Of a stretch of DNA of 64,000 nucleotides, positions 41,074 through 49,141 are shown in pieces. Under the pieces are notes generated by a model. That model saw only the letters and a program-made list of their open reading frames with translations, was not told the DNA's origin and did no database searches. The translations under genes and the position numbers were made by a program. The DNA lies in assembly GCF_030762805.1 (NCBI RefSeq), contig NZ_CP129113.1, positions 2,246,001 to 2,310,000 on the forward strand. Reading direction: 5' to 3'. This stretch comes from Aciduricibacillus chroicocephali (GTDB taxonomy: Bacteria > Bacillota > Bacilli > Bacillales > Amphibacillaceae). The stretch's first letter is position 1, and each line of letters starts with the position of its first letter.

Positions 41074-41691
41074 GTGCCCCGACAGGACAGAAGCAAACGC
41101 ATCAAATGGAAGACCCTCTTTATCATCCTTGCAGCAATCAACATCGTTGCTATTTTGACTCTGGCCGTACTTATCTTCTGGCCAGTGAAAGAGGAGACTT
41201 ACCCTGAATATGAACAACAAAAGGAATCAAACAGCTCTCAATTCATTGTTAGAACAACGAAGAAGAACATTAATGAGATGATTGCGGCTTATCTCGCCAA
41301 TGTCTCCCAGGACAACAAGTACAACTTTAAGGTAAGGCTGGAGGAAGATGTCCATCTTCGGGGTGAACTCCCTGTCTTCTCATCATCAGTCCCGCTCTCC
41401 GTTCACCTGGATCCAATCGTACAGGAAAATGGAGACGCCATACTGAAGGTGAAGACCATTTCAGTAGGAATGCTAGAGTTGCCAAACAAGAACATCATGG
41501 AGTATATACGCGACCACCTTCCAATGCCTGAATGGGTCAAAGTGAACCCTAGAGGCGAAGAAATCTATGTGGCACTTACAAAGATGGATATCAAGAGTAA
41601 CTTCCGTGTGCAAGCTGCCCATATCGATTTGCCAGAAAACAATATAGCTTTCAAAATTTCCGTTCCATACGATACAATCGGGCTTGACTGA
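41074..41691 (+). CDS. ypmS: YpmS-family (DUF2140) membrane-anchored protein
   Basis: The protein is 205 aa from a GTG with GAGGTG upstream. A basic start (RQDRSKRIKWK) and one membrane helix (TLFIILAAINIVAILTLAVL) are followed by a beta-rich outer domain (VRLEEDVHLRGELPVFSSSV, PLSVHLDPIVQENGDAILKV). The pattern is that of YpmS/DUF2140, found next to ypmR. The function is unknown. The fold suggests lipid or polymer binding, and the linkage suggests that YpmR and YpmS work together. Confidence 0.88.
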   Translation: MPRQDRSKRIKWKTLFIILAAINIVAILTLAVLIFWPVKEETYPEYEQQKESNSSQFIVRTTKKNINEMIAAYLANVSQDNKYNFKVRLEEDVHLRGELPVFSSSVPLSVHLDPIVQENGDAILKVKTISVGMLELPNKNIMEYIRDHLPMPEWVKVNPRGEEIYVALTKMDIKSNFRVQAAHIDLPENNIAFKISVPYDTIGLD

Positions 41692-41720
41692 GAAACCTTT
41701 CAAGATAGCATGATAAAAAT

Positions 41721-41761
41721 AAAGACTGAACTGGGGTGAATCTTATTCCAGTTCAGTCTTT
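41721..41761. terminator. Bidirectional terminator between ypmS and the WYL gene
   Basis: AAAGACTGAACTGG and CCAGTTCAGTCTTT form a perfect 14-bp stem with a 13-base loop. The stop codon of the convergent WYL gene (41753) lies inside the right arm. Confidence 0.9.
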
Positions 41762-42712
41762 ATATATTGCCTGCATGTCGGCAATCTCTTTTTTTATAGC
41801 ATTACGAAGGGATTCAGGCTTAAGAACTTCTGCTTCCCCGCCCCATTCCAGAATCCAGCTTTTCAGCAGATCTTGCCTTAATGTGTGCAAACGAACGATT
41901 ATTTCTCCATCCTTCTCTCTTTCAATTGAAACAGATGGTCCAAATTCATCAATTAGCTTCGGATAAAGATGTGCCGCAAAGCGAATCTCGACTTCTGTTC
42001 CTTCCCTTGAAAAGCGTAAAAAATGTTGTTCCGTATAAAGCTGTAAATTGAATTTATCCTTTTCGAATGTCTCTTCAAGAATTTCGATACTGGTCAAGCA
42101 ATCAACTCGAAAATGCTGAAGCGTTCCCGTATCTATACATTTGCCGACAAGATAGCAAAAATCATCTTGCCAAGTGAGAACATACGGGGCAAAGCTTTTT
42201 ACATTTTCCTTTTCTTCAAGTTTCCGATATACGAATTGGATTTGTCTATTTCCGTTCATAGCATTTTGCAGTGTTTGAACTTGAAGCTGCACTCTGTCGA
42301 ACAGCCAACTCGGCCCATTTTTGTCAAGAAGGACATCCGGCAAGGTTCTTGCCATTGGCCTGCTGACAAGGGTTTTCAGCTTGCCCACTATTCGCTGCTT
42401 TTCCTTTTGTGGAAGGAAATTTGCCGCAAATACAGTATCGAGAAGAATGCGAAGCTCAGTATTACTGAATAGTCTTTCTCCTCTGCTATAGAGCAATTTT
42501 CCGAACTTGCCTTTTTCACTGTAAATACTAAAGGCAGTTGCATCAAGCGCCTGAAGGTCTGCTCGGATTGTTCTTGCATCCATCTTCATTTGCGGTAGCG
42601 AGGCTTTAAGTCTTTCGATGATTTCCTGAATGCTGATCTTATTTTCATAGTCTGTTTCTTCATCAATCAGTTTCCTTAGTAATAACAATCGACGCTGGTT
42701 ACTTTGCACCAT
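41753..42712 (-). CDS. WYL-domain transcriptional regulator
   Basis: The protein is 319 aa from the ATG at 42712, with AGGAG eight bases upstream. The N-terminal winged helix has QSNQRRLLLLRKLIDEETD and the segment MDARTIRADLQALDAT. A middle helical part contains FSNTELRILLDTVFAANFLP. The C-terminal WYL-type ligand domain has IQFVYRKLEE, SFAPYVLTWQDDFCYLVGKC (WQDDFYLVG-like core) and HFRVDCLTSIEIL, then a WCX-like end. Such regulators bind nucleotides or single-stranded DNA and often govern stress or defence genes. Its target is not evident. The ABC-F gene is divergent, 258 bp away, and is a possible target. Confidence 0.88.
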   Translation of the reverse strand: MVQSNQRRLLLLRKLIDEETDYENKISIQEIIERLKASLPQMKMDARTIRADLQALDATAFSIYSEKGKFGKLLYSRGERLFSNTELRILLDTVFAANFLPQKEKQRIVGKLKTLVSRPMARTLPDVLLDKNGPSWLFDRVQLQVQTLQNAMNGNRQIQFVYRKLEEKENVKSFAPYVLTWQDDFCYLVGKCIDTGTLQHFRVDCLTSIEILEETFEKDKFNLQLYTEQHFLRFSREGTEVEIRFAAHLYPKLIDEFGPSVSIEREKDGEIIVRLHTLRQDLLKSWILEWGGEAEVLKPESLRNAIKKEIADMQAIYKD

Positions 42713-42970
42713 ATCAATCACTCCTAATTACCATCCTATATCCCTACATGATATAGTGTAAAAGGACTATTATCAAACATTAAGTAGAGTTTAAGATACA
42801 TTTTTCTACAAATTGAACAATTCTCTCCCAGCCCAGCCCATGCATATTGACGAAACCGCTTAAATCCCGTAAGCTTAACCCTAAAGTGTATAATCATGCC
42901 GTCTTCATGCCATGCTGTTTTGGACATGTAGATTTGCAATTTAAAGATATATTGGAGGTTCATAATTTAC

Positions 42971-44605
42971 ATGATTACCGTTAACAATGTAAGTTTACGA
43001 TATGGTGACAAGAAACTGTTCGAAGATGTGAATCTCAAGTTCACTCCAGGCAACTGCTACGGAGTAATCGGTGCAAATGGTGCCGGTAAATCAACATTCC
43101 TGAAGGTCCTTTCTGGAGAAATCGAGCCGAATAGCGGCAATGTCTCACTTTCACCAGGTGAACGTCTTACATTCCTTAAGCAGGATCACTTTGCTTATGA
43201 AGATGTTCAAGTCTTGGAAACTGTTCTCATTGGACATGAAAAGCTATATAAAGTGAAACAGGAAAAAGATGCAATTTATATGAAGGCCGACTTCACTGAA
43301 GAAGATGGCATGCGTGCTGCCGAACTTGAAGGCGAATTCGCCGAGTTGAACGGTTGGGAAGCGGAATCAGATGCAGCCATCCTTTTAAAGGGTCTCGGTG
43401 TAGATGAGTCCAAACATGATTTGAAGATGGAGCAGCTTGCAGAAGATGATAAAGTAAAAGTACTTCTTGCACAGGCTCTGTTCGGCAACCCTGATATCCT
43501 TCTACTGGATGAGCCGACAAACGGTCTCGACATCCAGGCAATCCAATGGCTTGAAGAATTCCTGATCAACTTTGAAAACACGGTCATCGTTGTTTCCCAC
43601 GACCGTTATTTCCTAAATAAAGTTTGTACACATATTGCTGATGTTGACTTTGGCAAAATCCAAATCTACATCGGTAACTATGATTTCTGGTATGAGTCCA
43701 GTCAGCTTGCACAGCGCATGGCTCAAGAACAGAACAAGAAGAAAGAAGAAAAAATCAAGGAATTGCAAGCATTCGTTGCTCGTTTTAGCGCCAATGCATC
43801 CAAATCCAAACAGGCGACTTCCCGTAAGAAGATGCTCGACAACATCACACTTGATGATATCAAGCCTTCTTCCCGCAAGTACCCTTACATTGCTTTTACA
43901 CCAGAGCGTGAGATTGGTAACGACCTCCTTCGTGTAGAAGGGCTAAGTAAAACAATCAACGGCAAGAAAGTGCTTAACAATGTAAGCTTTACAATTAATA
44001 AGGATGATAAAGTTGCGTTCCTTGGTCGTGATGATATCGCTAAGACAACACTTTTCCGCATTCTAATGGGTGAGTTGGAACCTGATGAGGGAACGTTCAA
44101 ATGGGGCGTAACGACGTCACAGTCATACTTCCCTAAGGATAATTCCGAGTACTTTGAAGAAGAACCGAAGCCGCTCGTTGACTGGTTACGTCAATATTCC
44201 CCTGAAGATGAAACAGAAACATTCCTGCGCGGATTCCTTGGCAGAATGCTCTTCTCAGGCGAGCAGGCACTCAAGAAGTCCAACGTCCTTTCCGGTGGAG
44301 AAAAAGTACGCTGCATGCTTGCTAAAATGATGCTCAGCAATGCCAATGTACTTGTCATGGATGAGCCGACAAACCACCTTGACCTGGAGTCCATCACATC
44401 ACTTAACAACGGTCTGATCACTTTCAAAGGTTCCATACTGTTCTCCTCTCATGACCATGAGTTCGTTAACAGTATTGCTAACCGCTTGATCGAAATCACA
44501 CCGACTGGCATCATCGATAAGGAAATCAGCTACGATGAGTATGCCCGTGATAAAGACTTGCAGAAAAAGATTAGCAGCATGTACGCTGTTGCTGAAGCAC
44601 AATAA
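42971..44605 (+). CDS. ykpA: ABC-F family ATPase (YkpA/YbiT type)
   Basis: The protein is 544 aa with two ABC domains and no membrane segment. Domain 1 has an intact Walker A (GANGAGKST) and DEPTNGLDIQ, but a poor signature (LAEDDKVK). A linker with ARFSANASKSKQATSRKKML follows. Domain 2 has a degenerate Walker A (GRDDIAKTT) but an intact LSGGEKVR and DEPTNHLDLES. In the folded dimer this leaves one proper ATP site (Walker A of 1 with signature of 2) and one defective site, as in YkpA itself. ABC-F proteins act on the ribosome, as translation factors or antibiotic protection proteins; this subtype is usually housekeeping. It is followed by a terminator and is monocistronic. Confidence 0.92.
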   Translation: MITVNNVSLRYGDKKLFEDVNLKFTPGNCYGVIGANGAGKSTFLKVLSGEIEPNSGNVSLSPGERLTFLKQDHFAYEDVQVLETVLIGHEKLYKVKQEKDAIYMKADFTEEDGMRAAELEGEFAELNGWEAESDAAILLKGLGVDESKHDLKMEQLAEDDKVKVLLAQALFGNPDILLLDEPTNGLDIQAIQWLEEFLINFENTVIVVSHDRYFLNKVCTHIADVDFGKIQIYIGNYDFWYESSQLAQRMAQEQNKKKEEKIKELQAFVARFSANASKSKQATSRKKMLDNITLDDIKPSSRKYPYIAFTPEREIGNDLLRVEGLSKTINGKKVLNNVSFTINKDDKVAFLGRDDIAKTTLFRILMGELEPDEGTFKWGVTTSQSYFPKDNSEYFEEEPKPLVDWLRQYSPEDETETFLRGFLGRMLFSGEQALKKSNVLSGGEKVRCMLAKMMLSNANVLVMDEPTNHLDLESITSLNNGLITFKGSILFSSHDHEFVNSIANRLIEITPTGIIDKEISYDEYARDKDLQKKISSMYAVAEAQ

Positions 44606-44611
44606 TAAAAA

Positions 44612-44646
44612 AAGGTTCCGCTGCATTTGCAGCGGAACCTTTTTTA
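44612..44646 (+). terminator. Terminator of the ABC-F gene
   Basis: AAGGTTCCGCTGC and GCAGCGGAACCTT form a perfect stem with a short loop and TTTTTT. Upstream A residues make it possibly bidirectional. Confidence 0.9.
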
Positions 44647-44698
44647 TGTATATGCATAGCCTAGGATATAGTAAATGGACGTCCAGATCGTTTATATC

Positions 44699-44785
44699 GG
44701 ATACAAGTTTGCCTCATACGCCACCAGACTTAGATCTTAACCAACTCATACAGAAACGGTTACAGGAGACGCTTAACTTGTATCC
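44699..44785. other. 87-bp element closed by 11-bp perfect inverted arms
   Basis: GGATACAAGTT (44699-44709) and AACTTGTATCC (44775-44785) are perfect complements. Inside, read leftward, TAACC and GGTTA can form a second helix, and TATGAG occurs twice. It has no recognisable tRNA T-arm or D-arm pattern. It may be a structured RNA, a miniature mobile element, or the end of a lost gene. I cannot assign it. Confidence 0.4.
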
Positions 44786-44844
44786 TCTCACAAAAACAAT
44801 TTAACTCCAATAACAGCTTTCAAACTCTGAACCTTTCTCAACCC

Positions 44845-45067
44845 AAAAAGGGAAAACTGACGGCTCGACTCCGCAGTTCTCCCTATAGCAATATGTATAT
44901 GTAAGATTTTTGGCATATTTGAATAGACATGGCATGCACTGCTCATGTGTTTGAAATTTACTGATAGGTTAAGTGTGTTTCCTCCAGGTTCATAAACGGG
45001 GGCAGTCCTTGCCCCTGGAACCTGTGGTTAAACCGGCCATCTCAATACGGGAGTTGGCCACGTTTAA
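44845..45067 (-). ncRNA. Candidate structured RNA or structured 3' UTR downstream of the LysM-3D gene
   Basis: Read leftward, there are three hairpins. (1) TTAAAC and GTTTAA with inner GGCCA/TGGCC (45028-45067). (2) CAGGTTC and GAACCTG with inner GGGGCA/TGCCCC (44985-45024). (3) A terminator GGGAGAACTG...CAGTTTTCCC (44850-44883) with inner CGG/CCG and TTTTT. No open frame of interest exists here, and the density of paired GC blocks is much above the AT-rich surroundings. It either forms the long structured 3' end of the LysM-3D mRNA or is its own small RNA. No known RNA family was recognised. Confidence 0.45.
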
Positions 45068-45109
45068 TACACAATTGATTGGGAAAGTCTTATAGTATGC
45101 GAGAATGTT

Positions 45110-45949
45110 TTACTGTACAACTGTTACTGTTACAGATTTGCGGCCCCAGTTATAGGCTTGGCTCTTAGATGGTACGTGAACATCAATGCGGTTACCTTTA
45201 ATTGCGCCACCAGTATCTGCTGCAATTGCAGTACCGTAACCAGGAACGTATACTTTAGAACCTAGTGGAATAACACTTGGATCAACTGCGATTACTTTAG
45301 CGTTACGATTAGCTTTCAAGTTAACACCTGTTGCTGTTACACCAGAGCATCCAGCACAATCGGCAGTATACGCTGTTGATTGAACAGTGATCTGCTTGCC
45401 TTGTGGGTTGCTAGTTTGCTTAGCCTGTGGCTGAGCTTGTTGTGTTTGAGCTGGTGCCTGCTGTTTTTGTACAGGAGCTTGTTGTTTTTGAACTGGTGCT
45501 TGCTGTTGGCTAGCAGATTGCTGCACTGGAGCCTGTTGTGGCTGTGCTTGAGCCGGCTGCTGAACTTGACCTGAAAGGCTCAATTTCTGACCTACTACGA
45601 TCAAATCACCAGAAAGATTGTTCCACTGCTTCAATGTTCCAACAGATACACCATTCGCTTTGGCGATCTTGAATAGAGTATCTCCGGATTTTACTGTATA
45701 TGAACCGTTGTTTTGTGCAACTTGAGTGTTGGAGCTTCCGCCACCAACTGAAAGTGTTTGGTTTGGATAGATGATTGTACCCTTCAAACCATTATTTTTA
45801 ATAATTGAATCAACCGATGTATTGTGAGTCTGAGCTATATTCCAGAGAGTGTCTCCCGCTTTTACCTGATAATCTGCGGCTGATACGCTTGTTGCCGCCG
45901 TTCCAGTAATAACGATTCCTGTAGCTACTGCTGCTACCATTTTCTTCAT
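45110..45949 (-). CDS. LysM-3D cell-wall protein (YocH-like)
   Basis: The protein is 279 aa from the ATG at 45949, with AAGGAGG upstream. A Sec signal peptide (MKKMVAAVATGIVITGTAAT, cut after VSA) is followed by two LysM domains (YQVKAGDTLWNIAQTHNTSV and YTVKSGDTLFKIAKANGVSV), then a Gln/Pro/Ala spacer with repeated QAPVQK units, and a C-terminal 3D domain (TAYTADCAGCSG, DPSVIPLGSKVYVPG, AADTGGAIKGNRIDVHV). The three conserved Asp residues are present. YocH-like proteins bind peptidoglycan and act as lytic transglycosylase-type hydrolases. B. subtilis yocH belongs to the WalKR regulon. The low-complexity spacer is spelled with an uneven codon repeat, typical of recent expansion. Confidence 0.93.
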   Translation of the reverse strand: MKKMVAAVATGIVITGTAATSVSAADYQVKAGDTLWNIAQTHNTSVDSIIKNNGLKGTIIYPNQTLSVGGGSSNTQVAQNNGSYTVKSGDTLFKIAKANGVSVGTLKQWNNLSGDLIVVGQKLSLSGQVQQPAQAQPQQAPVQQSASQQQAPVQKQQAPVQKQQAPAQTQQAQPQAKQTSNPQGKQITVQSTAYTADCAGCSGVTATGVNLKANRNAKVIAVDPSVIPLGSKVYVPGYGTAIAADTGGAIKGNRIDVHVPSKSQAYNWGRKSVTVTVVQ

Positions 45950-46064
45950 GTGAAAATGACCTCCTTGAATTTCTGACATTGCCTATACTATCACATGGAC
46001 AGGTGCAGTACAGTTACAGCAAGGTTAAGAACATGTTACAGGAAACCCGTTTTCAGCGTCTTGA

Positions 46065-46090
46065 TGTTACTTTCCATGTAATCTTGTAAC
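46065..46090. promoter_or_regulatory. Possible WalR-type sites upstream of the LysM-3D gene
   Basis: TGTTAC, TGTAAT and TGTAAC lie at 46065, 46077 and 46085. WalR boxes are two TGTWAH units spaced 11 bp; here the first two are 12 apart and the next 8, so the match is imperfect. Further TGTAAC/TGTTAC words occur at 46034 and near 46010. The gap 45950-46310 contains no gene. A candidate -10 (TAGTAT) lies near 45990. Confidence 0.3.
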
Positions 46091-46310
46091 ATTATTGAAA
46101 TATAAGCTATTATGCATGTTTGTAAGCGGTTTCCATGGTAATATTTGTGTCCTCTGCGTAAAGTTTGTAACAAACAAATCCCACGTTTTTTTGTGTTTCT
46201 TTGAATTTAAACGTGGAATTTTTTCTTGCTTTCTTTTATAAATCGCAAAGGACAAGGGTTTTTATTATTAAACACTCATTTTCTTTGTCGTGTTTCTTCT
46301 ATATATAGAA

Positions 46311-46343
46311 AAAAGTCTTGCGCTCTTTTGCGCAAGACTTTTA
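46311..46343 (-). terminator. Leftward terminator of the DUF1002 gene
   Basis: AAAAGTCTTGCGC and GCGCAAGACTTTT form a perfect 13-bp stem with a six-base loop, with TTTTTT on the leftward side. Confidence 0.92.
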
Positions 46344-46347
46344 TGCT

Positions 46348-47277
46348 TTAACCAAACAAACCTTTAAAGAAGTCGACGATTGCCTGGAAGAAAGATTTGA
46401 AGAAAGCAACAACCTTCTCCCAGAATCCCTGATCGATGCCGAGTTCATCCATTTTATCTTTCAGCTTCCCTGTCAGATCGTTTAACTGCGTTTTAACTTT
46501 ACTGAAGTCAATGTTCAAGTTACGCATCTTATCAAACAGATCGATGAGCAGCTGACGGTCTTTATCACTTAGTGAGATTTCCAGTTTATTAACCTGGTCG
46601 TTTACAATCTGTTCGACATCTTCTCTCGTTGCCGGCTTCTTGTCAGCGATTTCCTTTTTAATATCTGTCATGAGCTGAGTCGCTTTTTCGCTGTTCATGC
46701 CATCTTTTTTGGCAAGATCAGTCGTTACATCCAACTCCTCATTCGCCAATTCCATACGGTCTTTGTTCAAATCAGCACCAGCTGCATCATACGCCTTGTA
46801 TATACCTGTGAGTGCTGAGTGGCCCGTAACTTTAACCGGTGAGGAAACATCTACGTTCGCATCTTCCACCCCGGCTGTAAGCATCGCGTTCGCATACATT
46901 TCACTCGTTACTTCAGTAATGTTATCTGGTGTGACGATATTGATATTAATGCCTTTGCCTTTATCTTGGCGGGTAATCTTCGCAGATGAGAACATACGTG
47001 AAGACGGGTCACCATTGATATATTTTTGTATATCCTGTCCGGTTACAGTGTATTCTTTTGTATTCGCCGGATCTTTGATATCCAGCTGTTGGCGCACTTG
47101 CTCTTTCTGATCTGCTGTCAGTGAACCGCCATAAACGACGATCGGCACACCAAGCTTCTCGTTAATGACATCTGTATCCGCGTTGCTGCCATCGGATGCG
47201 AATGCCGGCAATGCCGTTCCAAGTGTCATGAAAAATGCAAGCAGCGACACCAATGTAAGTTGCATAGTTCTTTTCAT
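46348..47277 (-). CDS. Exported DUF1002 protein
   Basis: The protein is 309 aa from the ATG at 47277, with AAAGGAG upstream. The signal peptide MKRTMQLTLVSLLAFFMTLG ends at AFA-SDG. The mature part starts NEKLGVPIVVYGGSLTADQK, followed by the strand and helix pattern of DUF1002 (ITEVTSEMYANAMLTAGVED, then DVSSPVKVTGHSALTGIYKA), a long helical part, and a hydrophobic C-terminal helix (FWEKVVAFFKSFFQAIVDFF) that may lie on the membrane. The function of DUF1002 is unknown. It is a single-gene unit. Confidence 0.88.
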   Translation of the reverse strand: MKRTMQLTLVSLLAFFMTLGTALPAFASDGSNADTDVINEKLGVPIVVYGGSLTADQKEQVRQQLDIKDPANTKEYTVTGQDIQKYINGDPSSRMFSSAKITRQDKGKGININIVTPDNITEVTSEMYANAMLTAGVEDANVDVSSPVKVTGHSALTGIYKAYDAAGADLNKDRMELANEELDVTTDLAKKDGMNSEKATQLMTDIKKEIADKKPATREDVEQIVNDQVNKLEISLSDKDRQLLIDLFDKMRNLNIDFSKVKTQLNDLTGKLKDKMDELGIDQGFWEKVVAFFKSFFQAIVDFFKGLFG

Positions 47278-47496
47278 AATCAATCTCCTTTTTCCCACAT
47301 GCTATGAAATCAAGCATGTCAGACGGTGAATTGCATTCTGTTCGTGCTTACGGATTATTATAACGGCAATTGTCCAATAATAGAAATGTTATGTGCACTT
47401 TTTTACCGAACGCAGTTCAATCGAGTGACGTGATTTCAGTTAGAGTATATAATTAAGAGATGGGCCTCATTCCCTTATCCACTAAGAAAGAATGTG

Positions 47497-47751
47497 ATGT
47501 ACATGGGGATTGTCGTTGTTGAAATATGTGATGGCAATATGATTACCGTTATTGATCTTGAATCCATTCTTGAGGGAGAATTCCCGGAAGTGGCAGTTCT
47601 GATGAGTGACTGTCTCTCCTTTTGCGGTATGTGCGCCGTCCGTCCATACGCCATAGTGAACAATAAGCGCATCTATGGAAAAACGCCGGAAGAAGCTCTT
47701 GAGAAAATCAGACAAGCGATCCGCGATGAACTCGCACAATATGATATATAA
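47497..47751 (+). CDS. DUF1450 (YuzB-like) small protein
   Basis: The protein is about 84 aa. The start is uncertain among GTG 47494, ATG 47497 and ATG 47503, since only a weak AAGAAAG lies upstream. The C-terminal half has the family pattern SDCLSFCGMCAVRPYAIVNN, followed by GKTPEEALEKI. The C-x5-C-x2-C-like arrangement suggests a thioredoxin-like or metal-binding site, and relatives (YuzB) are placed among ferredoxin-like small proteins. The function is unknown. It lies divergent from the DUF1002 gene and convergent with ridA. Confidence 0.8.
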   Translation: MYMGIVVVEICDGNMITVIDLESILEGEFPEVAVLMSDCLSFCGMCAVRPYAIVNNKRIYGKTPEEALEKIRQAIRDELAQYDI

Positions 47752-47786
47752 AAAATCCTCCACCCGGCTTGAGTGGAGGATTTTTT
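47750..47786. terminator. Bidirectional terminator between the DUF1450 gene and ridA
   Basis: AAAAAATCCTCCAC and GTGGAGGATTTTTT are perfect complements with a 9-base loop, with A/T runs on both sides. Confidence 0.93.
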
Positions 47787-47790
47787 CTTA

Positions 47791-48168
47791 TTATTTAAGG
47801 TAAGCGACAACGTCCATTTCAACAAGAACATCTTTTGGAAGACGTGCTACTTCAACAGTCGCTCGTGCCGGATAAGGCTTCTCGAGGTAGTTGCCATAAA
47901 TTTCATTGATTGTCGCAAAGTCGTTCATATCTTTAATGAAGATTGTGAACTTCGCTACTTTGGAGAAATCTGTGCCTGCTTCAGTAAGGATTGCTTTCAG
48001 ATTTTCAAGAACTTGTTTTGTCTGGTTCTCGATACCTTCTACAACTTCTCCAGTTGACGGATCAAGTGGAATCTGACCGGAAACATATAGGAAGTCTCCT
48101 GCCTGAATTGCTTGAGAGTATGGACCGATCGCTGCTGGTGCTTTGCTTGTATTGATTTCTTTCAACAT
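47791..48168 (-). CDS. ridA: RidA family enamine/imine deaminase (YabJ)
   Basis: The protein is 125 aa from the ATG at 48168, with GGAGGAA upstream. The family signature is complete: NTSKAPAAIGPYSQAIQAGD, FLYVSGQIPLDPSTGEVVEG, IENQTKQVLENLKAILTEAG and YPARATVEVARLPKDVLVEM, with the catalytic Arg in PARAT. It hydrolyses reactive 2-aminoacrylate-type enamines made by PLP enzymes. It is a trimeric cytosolic protein. The PLP enzyme encoded at 38334 is not adjacent but is the kind of source it serves. Confidence 0.96.
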   Translation of the reverse strand: MLKEINTSKAPAAIGPYSQAIQAGDFLYVSGQIPLDPSTGEVVEGIENQTKQVLENLKAILTEAGTDFSKVAKFTIFIKDMNDFATINEIYGNYLEKPYPARATVEVARLPKDVLVEMDVVAYLK

Positions 48169-48363
48169 TGGTAATTCCTCCTCGGTGAAATACAAATTGT
48201 ACATGTTATCTTACCATTTTTCCAAAGATTCTTGCATCTGTTGCGTATCAATTTTAAATATATTTTTATTGAGTCGTTCCAATAAGTGTGGCTAAGACCT
48301 CTGAATTTACGACTTCCATCTACAAAGGAAAGAAACTTGATATTCGAAGACCGGCACTACTCT

Positions 48364-49017
48364 CTAGCTTTCCGACGCTATTGCAGGACGGTAAGCCATC
48401 ACCGACTTCACATAATAGATATCTCCGTAACATGCATCGAATTTCTTGGAGTCCGGTCTGATACACCGGTATTTCTCCTTGTCCTTTACTTTGGCGTACA
48501 TCTTTTTCGAAAAATCTATCGCCGTATCCTGAGTATACCCGCCCGACTCCTTCTTGGCATAAGTGATGAAGCCGCGGCCGAAGTTGTAGGATTGCACAGC
48601 AAGCTCAAGATCTCCATCCGCATCATTCAACATGTTCGCAAAATGGGCAACCCCGGCTTTGATTGACTGATCAGGATTCTTGATACAGCCTCGTTTACCG
48701 CAACTGCTTTCAGATGATTGCATTGGATCCTTTCCCCGGCCGCCAGATTCCTGCATAATAATCGCCAGAAGGACATCTGTATACTCTGAAACCCCTTTTT
48801 CCTTTGCATAACGGGCTACGAGTGGCTCATACTCCAAGACTTGTTCACTCACACGCTGAGAACGCGTTTCTTCTCTTGGATTAAAGTTCAAAGCAGAATC
48901 CAAAACCCAATTCACCAACGCGATAAGACCCGCAAACAAAAATACAGCAAAAACTAACGAACGAAAGACGCGCAGTTTACGTTTTTTCAACTGGACCAAA
49001 TCCCTTTCACCGAACAT
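48364..49017 (-). CDS. Lysozyme-like (CwlT N-domain type) muramidase
   Basis: The protein is 217 aa. A TTG about ten codons in with GAAAGGG upstream is an alternative start. The N-terminal membrane helix (VFAVFLFAGLIALVNWVLDS) anchors an outer domain with YTDVLLAIIMQESGGRGKDP (catalytic E in MQESGG), SIKAGVAHFANMLNDADGDL and ELAVQSYNFGRGFITYAKKE. This order is that of PF13702-type lysozymes. Four Cys residues (for example SSCGKRGC and YRCIRP...DACYG) could form disulfides. It probably cleaves peptidoglycan near the membrane. The 159-bp gap to ridA has no gene. Confidence 0.85.
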   Translation of the reverse strand: MFGERDLVQLKKRKLRVFRSLVFAVFLFAGLIALVNWVLDSALNFNPREETRSQRVSEQVLEYEPLVARYAKEKGVSEYTDVLLAIIMQESGGRGKDPMQSSESSCGKRGCIKNPDQSIKAGVAHFANMLNDADGDLELAVQSYNFGRGFITYAKKESGGYTQDTAIDFSKKMYAKVKDKEKYRCIRPDSKKFDACYGDIYYVKSVMAYRPAIASES

Positions 49018-49098
49018 TTTGATCCTACCATACTAGCATACTCCTGTCGGAAGTAGGAACTAATAAAAATAACCAAAAAGATACGAACTTGCATAAAA

Positions 49099-49128
49099 AA
49101 TAGACCGCTCCATTTGGAACAGTCTATT
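49099..49128 (-). terminator. Leftward terminator of the TRAP operon
   Basis: Leftward reading gives AATAGACTGTTCC, a short loop, GGAGCGGTCTATT and TTTT. Two G-T or mismatched positions. Confidence 0.8.
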
Positions 49129-49141
49129 TTCACTTTACTTA

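Noticed and set aside
44699-44785. Possible tRNA
   Set aside because: The length and closing stem fit, but there is no T-loop (GTTCGA-type), D-loop or anticodon arm in either strand.
44535-44804. Rightward 89-codon frame across the ABC-F terminator, ending LNQLIQKRLQETLNLYPLTK
   Set aside because: The end looks somewhat protein-like, but the frame starts inside the ABC-F gene, crosses its terminator, and has no ribosome binding site. The region is described as an inverted-repeat element instead.
45380-45574. Rightward leucine/serine-rich 64-codon frame resembling a membrane peptide
   Set aside because: It is the complement of the Gln/Pro/Ala repeat spacer of the LysM-3D gene.
46065-46090. 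Definite WalR operator
   Set aside because: The spacing of the TGTWAH words is 12 and 8 rather than 11, so it is listed only as a weak candidate.
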